From contig SXRI01000462.1 of assembly GCA_005793615.1 (NCBI GenBank), forward strand, positions 1 to 6,350: 6,350 nt of DNA, given 5' to 3'. Source of the DNA: Bdellovibrionales bacterium. GTDB lineage: Bacteria; Bdellovibrionota; Bdellovibrionia; Bdellovibrionales; JAMPXM01. A program made the position numbers and the translations under genes. Below, piece by piece: positions 1-5,566 of this stretch. The stretch's first letter is position 1. Every line of letters starts with the position of its first letter. The notes beneath the pieces were generated by a model that was given only the letters and a program-made list of their open reading frames with translations, searched no databases and was not told the origin of the DNA.

Positions 1-2354
1 AAATTCAAAAGATCGGCGACCTTACGTCCGGTAAACGGCATCAGCTGCATCAAGCCCAATGCGCCGACGGGCGAGCGGGCCTCAGAGCGAAAGTGACTCT
101 CGGCGCGCATGATTCCCCAGATAAGCTCCTCAGGAACCGCCGTGGCTCTCGACGCCTGCACAACTGCGGAGTCCCAGGCACGTGGATAGGCGTATTCCCA
201 AAATGACCTACCGGAGCCCAAGATCCCGCCATGCATGCGGGCGTTGGCGAAGCCGACTTCCGCCATGTAGCTGGAACGTTCAAAATTCTTCACGCTCACA
301 AATTCGGTAATCAACAATTTCTTGTCTTCGACGGTTCGTACCCGCATCTCGATTTCACGAAGCTCACGTCGGGCTCCGTCTTCAAGTCCCACCAGGACCA
401 GATCGCGAATTCGCTCAAAGCGCAGCGCCAAACTGGCGTCGCGGAACGTGGCGACTGATTCCGGTAAACTTGCGCTCGAAGCCGAGGTTTCGGCCTCTTC
501 TGTTGAAGCGCCCTCTTCTTTTTCGGCGTCTTCTGCCGCCTCGGAATCATCTTTTGCAGTCTTGGTTTCATCTTCGTATTCGGCGGCAGCCTCTTCGGTC
601 GCTGCCGCCCTTTGCGCTTTGAGCTCCGCTTCAGAGGGAATCAGGGGACCTGCCGCGATCGCACTGGCACCGGTGATCAAACTGGCTGTACCTACCTGAG
701 GTATCTTCGTTGCCGCGACATTTGCATCCGGACGCTTCACGCCAAAATGGATGTCTGCCAGAAGCGGAACCGGCGTACCCGGCAGTGATTGCAGGCGATA
801 AAAAGAAAGAATCGCGTAATACCCAAGCGACGGATCAACTGCCAGACCCTGAAAAACAGGAATCGCCTCATTTTGTTTACCCATTTTCAAAAGGCTCATC
901 GCGTACCAATAGCGCATCCGATCGCGCGCGGCGGAGTCCGTTGCCACCATCACACTACGGCGGCGATTCTTTCGGCGAACATATCTCGGTGCCGCCTTCG
1001 AAAAGGCCATAAACTGGTCGGCAGCACCTTGATAATCACCACGCAAGTACCGGATCCACGCTATGTACCACTGAGCCTCTCGCGCCAGATGGGAACTGCG
1101 ATTTTGCTTGAGCAAGTATTCAAACCGACGACTGGCGCCGTCGTAATCCTGCATCTGATAGCTGGTGAAGGCCGCGTGAAAAAGGGAGTTCAGTCCGTTC
1201 TTACCACGAGGTGCAAGCTCAAACGCCCGCTGGTAAGCCGAGACCGCGACCTGGTATTCACCGGCATTCGAAGCAGCCTTAGCCAACATCAATAGGTAAC
1301 CCGGGCGATTCTTATCGGCTTCATAATGGGCTAATAGGCTTTTAAGCGCTTCATCCACTCGCCCTTCACTCAACATGTGACCGATGGTCAATGAGTCAAT
1401 GAGCGAATATCCTTCGTCATCGGTTTCATCTTTCAGCAGCTTGAGTTCGGCCGAGGCACGTTCACTATCGCCGCCAAGCCACAAGCGACGCACCCGGTTT
1501 TTCAGATCCTTGGTGCTGGCACTACAGCCGAGCGGAGATTTTTCGAAAATATTCTTTTCAAGTACAGGTCCCCATTCGCGAACTTGCGCGGCAGTGGGGT
1601 ATTTCGCGTAGAGTTCGCGCGCCCAGTTACACGCTTGCGTTTTACGCCCTGATTTATGCTCCGCCCGCATCAGCGAGTACACCACCTCGGGGTAGCGCTC
1701 GTTTCCTTTCAAATTTTTGCGCAGGACTTCAAGGTGCGTTCGCGCCTGCGACCATTTTTCTTCCTGCAAAAGAAGTTCGGTCAACTGAAAGCGCGAGTCG
1801 ATCTCTGAGGGCCGAATGGTCTTCGTACCCAAAACTTTCTCGAACGCGGCACGAGCCTCAGCCCCTCGCCCTGCTTTCTTTTTGAGAAGCCCAAGAAAGT
1901 AATGTGCGTAGTCCGGCAAACGGACATCGTCTTCAAGGGCAAGAGTAAACTGTTTCTCGGCATTGGCATCGTTTGTGGAGAGCGGCGTGGCGCTGGCAGC
2001 AGCGCCTGCAATAGGGAGATTGCCAAATTGAAAATAAATAACAGCAAGTGCCATTCGCATGAGAGCCCGTCGCTCGCGATCCTTTTCATTGTCAATCGCA
2101 TCCGAGAGGATCTTTGTCGCCACATCAACCTTACCCTCAGCGGCAAGCGCTTTCGCGCGCATAATTTTCTCGGCGTCGGGACGCTGGGGCGCGGTTGCCG
2201 GCGCGCGATTGGCTGCAAACGCATTTTCTTGCGGCGCAAGCGGCAAAACAAGCGTCAAAATCAATGGCACCACCAGCCAGAATCGGGCTACGAGGCAGGT
2301 TGAGAGACAGCTTCCAAATCCATTTGGGCGAGGTAAGTTTTGCTTCTGACGCAC
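1..2354 (-). CDS. slt: Soluble lytic murein transglycosylase, Slt70-like (3' end outside window)
   Basis: Predicted periplasmic enzyme that cleaves the MurNAc-GlcNAc bond of peptidoglycan, forming 1,6-anhydroMurNAc ends. The frame is open for 784 codons and leaves the window inside the catalytic domain. The start chosen is GTG at 2354: AAGGA lies 6 nt upstream, and an in-frame TAA lies about 40 nt further up with no ATG between. Residues 25-47 look like a Sec signal peptide (core FWLVVPLILTLVLPLAP, possible cleavage after AFA at 47) behind a long basic n-region. Residues 60-580 are helical and TPR-like, as in the Slt superhelix, including YYAILSFYRL. The SLT domain begins near 735 (PEELIWGIMRAESHF, then SPVGALGLMQLMP at 761-773); the likely catalytic acid is Glu752. 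Odd features are a basic patch at 457-466 and an acidic linker at 587-622. It already exceeds E. coli Slt (about 645 residues). Family assignment is firm; the exact start is less so. Confidence 0.93.
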   Translation of the reverse strand, partial: MRQKQNLPRPNGFGSCLSTCLVARFWLVVPLILTLVLPLAPQENAFAANRAPATAPQRPDAEKIMRAKALAAEGKVDVATKILSDAIDNEKDRERRALMRMALAVIYFQFGNLPIAGAAASATPLSTNDANAEKQFTLALEDDVRLPDYAHYFLGLLKKKAGRGAEARAAFEKVLGTKTIRPSEIDSRFQLTELLLQEEKWSQARTHLEVLRKNLKGNERYPEVVYSLMRAEHKSGRKTQACNWARELYAKYPTAAQVREWGPVLEKNIFEKSPLGCSASTKDLKNRVRRLWLGGDSERASAELKLLKDETDDEGYSLIDSLTIGHMLSEGRVDEALKSLLAHYEADKNRPGYLLMLAKAASNAGEYQVAVSAYQRAFELAPRGKNGLNSLFHAAFTSYQMQDYDGASRRFEYLLKQNRSSHLAREAQWYIAWIRYLRGDYQGAADQFMAFSKAAPRYVRRKNRRRSVMVATDSAARDRMRYWYAMSLLKMGKQNEAIPVFQGLAVDPSLGYYAILSFYRLQSLPGTPVPLLADIHFGVKRPDANVAATKIPQVGTASLITGASAIAAGPLIPSEAELKAQRAAATEEAAAEYEDETKTAKDDSEAAEDAEKEEGASTEEAETSASSASLPESVATFRDASLALRFERIRDLVLVGLEDGARRELREIEMRVRTVEDKKLLITEFVSVKNFERSSYMAEVGFANARMHGGILGSGRSFWEYAYPRAWDSAVVQASRATAVPEELIWGIMRAESHFRSEARSPVGALGLMQLMPFTGRKVADLLN

Positions 2355-2360
2355 ATTCCA

Positions 2361-2365
2361 TCCTT
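2361..2365 (-). promoter_or_regulatory. Ribosome binding site of the transglycosylase gene
   Basis: On the minus strand AAGGA ends 6 nt before the GTG at 2354-2352. It is the best Shine-Dalgarno match near the 5' end of the frame and supports GTG as the start. An ATG a few bases upstream is out of frame and closes after a short peptide. Confidence 0.6.
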
Positions 2366-2399
2366 GAATTGTTCGTTCGCGAATAACATGTTAACGAGG

Positions 2400-2424
2400 T
2401 TTTCACACCGCTACCAAGTGAAAA
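2400..2424. repeat. Inverted repeat TTTTCAC-N11-GTGAAAA
   Basis: Perfect 7-bp arms (2400-2406 and 2418-2424) flank an 11-nt spacer in the middle of the divergent intergenic region. Centre-to-centre spacing of the arms is 18 bp, roughly two helical turns, which would suit a dimeric repressor or activator. A hairpin from these arms would be weak (AT-rich stem, 11-nt loop), so an operator is a better guess than a terminator. No bound factor can be named. Confidence 0.4.
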
Positions 2425-2462
2425 AACGGGGCAGTTTACCGGGCCCAATACAGGCACAATGC

Positions 2463-2467
2463 AGGAG
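2463..2467 (+). promoter_or_regulatory. Ribosome binding site deciding the radA start
   Basis: AGGAG lies 6 nt before the ATG at 2474. It falls inside the five extra codons (MQEPL) that would be translated from the upstream in-frame ATG at 2459, which has no comparable purine tract before it. This places the true start at 2474, giving the usual RadA N-terminus MAKSKSIYVCQNC. Confidence 0.75.
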
Positions 2468-2473
2468 CCGCTG

Positions 2474-3970
2474 ATGGCAAAGAGCAAGTCGATTTATGTC
2501 TGCCAAAATTGTGCTGCCCAGCGCCCACGATGGGAGGGACGCTGTACTGACTGTGGCGCCTGGAACACCTATGTCGAGGAGTTCTTGGAACGGGAAACAC
2601 CAACGACCGCACGCCAGCGAGGCTGGAGTCCTGCGGCAAACAAATCATCACTCTCTGGAAGTCTCGGTCCAAACTCTGGTCCAAACTCTGGTCCAAACTC
2701 TGTGGTTCGCTTAGATGAGAACTTGCAGAATATATCGATCGAGCGGGTTTCGACCGGGTTCCATGAATTCGACCGCGTTCTTGGCGGTGGTCTGGTTGAG
2801 GGTTCATTCATTCTTTTGGGGGGTGATCCTGGAATCGGTAAATCAACACTCCTTTTGCAGATGGCCGGGGGCCTTGCCAATCAAGGAGCGAGTGTACTGT
2901 ATGTTTCCGGCGAAGAATCGGTGAATCAAAGCGGCTTGCGCGCGCAACGCCTCGGAGTTCGCTCGAATCTGGTACATATGGCGGCCGAATCGAACCTCGA
3001 AACTATCAAGGAGTTGGCGCGCGAGATTAAACCAAAAGTGTTGGTGGTTGATTCTATTCAAACCGTTTTTCTGCCTGAAGTAGCGTCAGCGCCCGGATCG
3101 GTCTCGCAAGTACGCGAATGTGCGGCGCAGTTGATGGGGCTAGCCAAGGGCGGCGGTATAACGGTGTTCCTCATCGGGCATGTCACCAAGGAAGGGCAAA
3201 TTGCAGGTCCTAAGGTTCTTGAACACATGGTCGACACGGTGTTGTCGTTCGAAGGTGACTTAAGTCACCAGTTTCGCCTTTTACGCGCTCTCAAGAATCG
3301 ATTTGGCGCCACACATGAGCTCGGCGTTTTCCAGATGGACGGGCGAGGCCTTGCCGAAGTCGACAATCCTTCCGAACTTTTTCTTGAAGAACGCGGCACT
3401 CGCCTTATCGGCTCGACGGTTTTCGCCAGCATTGAAGGCACGCGGCCACTTCTCTGTGAAATCCAGGCGCTGACCTCGTTCACGCCGATGCCGCAACCGC
3501 GGCGTACTTCGCTCGGCTTTGACGTCAACCGCGTACATCTCTTGACTGCGGTCTTAAACAAACATCTGGAAATGAAACTCTCTAACGCCGACGTCTTTAT
3601 CAATGTCGTCGGCGGACTGAAGTTGGTAGAACCTGCTGCCGATCTTGCTGTTGCTGCAGCATTGATTTCGACCGACACCGGAACTGAGATCGATGCCAAA
3701 GCGTGTTTTTTCGGCGAAATCGGATTGACCGGCGAAGTTCGGGCGGTTTCGTTCGTCGAAGCCCGTCTTCACGAGGCTGATAAGTTGGGATTCACGTCGT
3801 TTATCATACCGGCTTCGAACCAAAAACACTTGCGCGACTTAAATCTGAAACTCAAAAATCGTATCAAGTGGGTCCGTGATGTGCACGATCTCCGTCGTAT
3901 TCTCGAGGGCCGACCGCTCACCTCGCAGCCCTTTAAGCGGCGAGAAGTATCGCCAACAACCCAGGCGTGA
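2474..3970 (+). CDS. radA: DNA repair protein RadA (Sms), ATP-dependent branch-migration helicase
   Basis: RadA is a cytoplasmic RecA-like hexameric ATPase that drives branch migration of recombination intermediates and supports RecA-mediated repair. The 498-residue protein has all the hallmarks in order: a C4 zinc finger (Cys10, Cys13, Cys24, Cys27), Walker A GGDPGIGKST at 116-125, Walker B VLVVDSIQT at 189-197, the RadA-specific KNRFG motif at 274-278, and a Lon-protease-like C-terminal domain from about 330 to 480 (LGFDVNRVHLLTAVLNKH, then GGLKLVEPAADLAVAAAL). E. coli RadA is about 460 residues. The extra length sits in the linker at about 50-80, which holds a GPNS triplicate, and in a C-terminal tail. 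The last 12 codons overlap the convergent PilZ gene. It appears monocistronic and is divergent from slt. All key residues are present, so it should be functional. Confidence 0.98.
   Translation: MAKSKSIYVCQNCAAQRPRWEGRCTDCGAWNTYVEEFLERETPTTARQRGWSPAANKSSLSGSLGPNSGPNSGPNSVVRLDENLQNISIERVSTGFHEFDRVLGGGLVEGSFILLGGDPGIGKSTLLLQMAGGLANQGASVLYVSGEESVNQSGLRAQRLGVRSNLVHMAAESNLETIKELAREIKPKVLVVDSIQTVFLPEVASAPGSVSQVRECAAQLMGLAKGGGITVFLIGHVTKEGQIAGPKVLEHMVDTVLSFEGDLSHQFRLLRALKNRFGATHELGVFQMDGRGLAEVDNPSELFLEERGTRLIGSTVFASIEGTRPLLCEIQALTSFTPMPQPRRTSLGFDVNRVHLLTAVLNKHLEMKLSNADVFINVVGGLKLVEPAADLAVAAALISTDTGTEIDAKACFFGEIGLTGEVRAVSFVEARLHEADKLGFTSFIIPASNQKHLRDLNLKLKNRIKWVRDVHDLRRILEGRPLTSQPFKRREVSPTTQA
2666..2701 (+). 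repeat. Three perfect 12-bp tandem repeats inside radA
   Basis: The unit GGTCCAAACTCT occurs three times in a row without mismatch (2666-2677, 2678-2689, 2690-2701). It is in frame and encodes GPNS three times (residues 65-76), in the flexible linker between the RadA zinc finger and the ATPase core. Identical codons in every copy point to recent slippage-type expansion. Confidence 0.95.
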
Positions 3971-4613
3971 AGTCATTGACCTCGATCTTGATGCGATTGG
4001 TTGGTGTGCCGTCGGGATTTTTGACCGATGAACATACCATCTGAATCATCTGATCATGGTGCCTTATTTCCACGTTAAAATAACTCGGTAGGTGCGCCGG
4101 CACCGGGTGTGCCAGCTGCATTCCCTTGAGGGAAACATTCACGGTGCGGTTTTGATAAATTTGGCTTCCAGCGATCAGGCGAACATCAAAATCTTTGTTG
4201 AAGCGAAAGTTGTTACGTTCTTCGCTCGATGAGATCTCCTCAAAACTCAATTTGATGTTGTCACCCGGCGCGAGATCAAAGCCCTTTTGTGAATCTTCGC
4301 GCAAGTTAACGACGTCAGACTGCGTCTGTATGGTTTCCTCTGACTGCTTGGGAGCCTTTTTCATAACCGGACGTGGTGGCTGCGGCGGCAGAATATGTAC
4401 CTGCTGCTCCACCTTTCGTAGACTGATCAGGAGTTGCGGAAAATCGACGAAGGGTTTCCACACTTCAAAGCCGTCTCGCCAAATGAGCCACTCGTTCAAC
4501 GTACGTTGCGGAATGGCAGAGTACACTGCTTCCACCTGATCAGTGCGCAGATTGTCGAGCTGATTGCTCTCGGCCGTATTATACAGACTCCAATAGTACT
4601 CTCTAGTTCTCAC
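3933..4613 (-). CDS. PilZ-domain protein with N-terminal GYF-like domain, putative c-di-GMP receptor
   Basis: Predicted cytoplasmic protein of 226 residues with no signal peptide or membrane segment. Residues 5-66 resemble the GYF_2/DUF4339 type of small domain, with the typical end WLIWRDGFEVWKPF at 42-55. A Pro/Lys/Gln-rich linker covers about 71-100. Residues 131-215 form a PilZ-like domain with both c-di-GMP signatures: RxxxR (Arg133-Arg137, RNNFR) and NxSxxG (159-164, NVSLKG). It therefore probably senses cyclic-di-GMP and acts through protein contacts of the N-terminal domain; the output is unknown. The start is GTG at 4613, with AGGGAG 7 nt upstream and an in-frame TAA just above it. 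The gene lies 80 bp downstream of the lipoprotein gene on the same strand, and its end overlaps radA tail to tail by 38 bp. The PilZ call is good; the GYF-like call is moderate. Confidence 0.85.
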   Translation of the reverse strand: MRTREYYWSLYNTAESNQLDNLRTDQVEAVYSAIPQRTLNEWLIWRDGFEVWKPFVDFPQLLISLRKVEQQVHILPPQPPRPVMKKAPKQSEETIQTQSDVVNLREDSQKGFDLAPGDNIKLSFEEISSSEERNNFRFNKDFDVRLIAGSQIYQNRTVNVSLKGMQLAHPVPAHLPSYFNVEIRHHDQMIQMVCSSVKNPDGTPTNRIKIEVNDFTPGLLAILLAA

Positions 4614-4620
4614 GACTATT

Positions 4621-4626
4621 CTCCCT
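4621..4626 (-). promoter_or_regulatory. Ribosome binding site of the PilZ gene
   Basis: Minus-strand AGGGAG stands 7 nt before the GTG at 4613-4611 and supports that rare start codon. The frame is closed by a TAA a few codons upstream, so no longer product is possible from a normal start. Confidence 0.6.
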
Positions 4627-4647
4627 GGATCATCTTAACCGAATCCG

Positions 4648-4659
4648 TCGCCATGGCGA
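4648..4659. repeat. 12-bp perfect palindrome upstream of the PilZ gene
   Basis: TCGCCATGGCGA reads identically on both strands and lies in the 80-bp gap (4614-4693) between the lipoprotein stop and the PilZ start, about 35 bp before the GTG. It could be an operator for a PilZ promoter. I found no clear -35/-10 pair or rho-independent terminator in the gap. Confidence 0.4.
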
Positions 4660-4693
4660 GCGCAAGCATTCATAAAACTCGACCTTAAGCCTG

Positions 4694-5566
4694 CTAGGGA
4701 ACAGTTTTTACCACGATCCCGCCACGAGAATCACGGACCACGGCCACGATCAAAGCCGTATGATCGGTCGGTGCCGTGGTTGGTGGTGTGTACAGAGTCG
4801 TCTGATCGTTGACGGTACGGATATACTTCAACTTTCCATCAGTGACGAAAAAAGTCGTGAGGAGCTCCTCGGACGAGTTCGAAAGTGAGCCGTCGCTGGC
4901 CATAAGGGAATAAGCCTCCCGCGCAGATGGGGCATAGGAAATGGAAAGTGCCGTCTCGCTACTCGGTACTGCCAGGAGCGCAGTACCATTACCCATTAAA
5001 CTAATGACCACGGGGTTTTGATTCTTCGTCTTCGCGGCCGACGACACCGGTAGGCGTTTGAAGCTGGAAACCGATTTCGCACCATCCGCACTCGTCATTT
5101 GATAGGTCACGATATAGCTGACGCCGTTGTATTGCGCCACCACGGAGCGCGCGCTCAAAACGTCGCTGGGAATAGTCACTGTGAATGAGGCCGCTTGGCC
5201 CGTGGCAGAAACTCCGCCCGTCAGGGAAATAGTACCACTGGCAACAGTGACAGAGCCAGAGACCCCATCACAACTTGGAATGCCGCCCACATTGACGCCA
5301 GGATCGGGACAAGCCTTTGCAACGAACGTCGGCGCAGCCGTCAGATTAAGGTAACTGACATAGGGCGTGACCACAACGCTATCACCAGGAGAAAACTCCG
5401 CTGCACCGGCAAACTGCGTACCCAAATCAGCGCGCAGCGCCAGTACGCGCAAACCGCCGAGTATTTCAAATTTCGGAAAATTATCTTCGCCACAACCCGC
5501 GAGCAGCGTCAGTGCTGCGAGACAAAAAACATGGCTAAACTTGCGTTTGTCTATAGTTGGCATCAT
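4694..5566 (-). CDS. Outer-membrane lipoprotein, probable partner of the TonB-dependent receptor
   Basis: Protein of 290 residues with a lipoprotein signal peptide: basic n-region (DKRK), hydrophobic core, and lipobox LLAGC with lipidated Cys25. The +2 residue is Gly, not Asp, so outer-membrane sorting is expected under the enterobacterial rule. The mature part is Ser/Thr/Val-rich and beta-strand-like, suggesting Ig-like domains. Two further cysteines (Cys86, Cys99) could form a disulfide. The segment LRVLALRADLG at about 39-49 and the terminal DSRGGIVV recall lipoproteins common in myxobacteria and Bdellovibrio, but I cannot assign a ligand or name. Translation is probably coupled to the upstream receptor: its ATG overlaps the receptor's TGA by one base. 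Two consecutive ATGs (5566 and 5563) could both serve; AGGGGAG at 5578-5572 is 5 and 8 nt away respectively. The role as a surface accessory to the receptor is inferred from this arrangement. Confidence 0.85.
   Translation of the reverse strand: MMPTIDKRKFSHVFCLAALTLLAGCGEDNFPKFEILGGLRVLALRADLGTQFAGAAEFSPGDSVVVTPYVSYLNLTAAPTFVAKACPDPGVNVGGIPSCDGVSGSVTVASGTISLTGGVSATGQAASFTVTIPSDVLSARSVVAQYNGVSYIVTYQMTSADGAKSVSSFKRLPVSSAAKTKNQNPVVISLMGNGTALLAVPSSETALSISYAPSAREAYSLMASDGSLSNSSEELLTTFFVTDGKLKYIRTVNDQTTLYTPPTTAPTDHTALIVAVVRDSRGGIVVKTVP

Larger units (their letters stand above)
2355..2473. promoter_or_regulatory. Divergent slt/radA control region
   Basis: This 119-bp gap separates the divergent transglycosylase and radA starts, so it must hold both promoters unless they lie inside the genes. 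I found no convincing sigma-70 pair on either strand. The best minus-strand candidate is TTGGTA, 17 nt, TTAACA (about 2417 down to 2389), which has a poor -10. Short palindromes occur at 2376-2383 (TTCGCGAA) and 2385-2392 (AACATGTT), and a larger inverted repeat at 2400-2424. The regulatory role is inferred from position. Confidence 0.45.

Noticed and set aside
322..699. Plus-strand Ser-rich ORF of 125 codons
   Set aside because: It is antisense to the acidic linker of the transglycosylase. Glu codons on one strand read as Ser-type codons on the other, and it lacks any domain.
789..1295. Plus-strand ORF of 168 codons
   Set aside because: It lies wholly antisense to the superhelical domain of slt, whose frame is continuous and shows family motifs. 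It has no recognisable domain or good ribosome binding site.
1781..2251. Minus-strand ORF of 156 codons, Arg-rich
   Set aside because: It is an alternative frame of the slt N-terminal region. The real frame there gives a signal peptide and helical repeats.
2364..2395. Sigma-70 promoter for radA using TTGAAT or TTGTTC as -35
   Set aside because: At 17-nt spacing the -10 hexamers are CATGTT and TAACGA, both poor matches, so no promoter is claimed.
2459..2473. Upstream in-frame ATG giving a 503-residue RadA
   Set aside because: The AGGAG at 2463-2467 would then lie inside the gene, and RadA proteins normally begin with MAK-type sequence just before the zinc finger.
2137..2487. Minus-strand ORF spanning the intergenic region
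   Set aside because: It overlaps both the slt N-terminus in another frame and the radA start, and shows no domain.
3265..3699. Minus-strand ORF of 144 codons inside radA
   Set aside because: It is antisense to the most conserved part of radA and is Arg/Ser-rich without motifs; an ordinary shadow frame.
4674..4708. Inverted repeat AAAACT/AGTTTT around the lipoprotein stop as a terminator
   Set aside because: The arms are only 6 bp, AT-rich and 23 nt apart, with no GC-rich stem; it is unlikely to terminate transcription.
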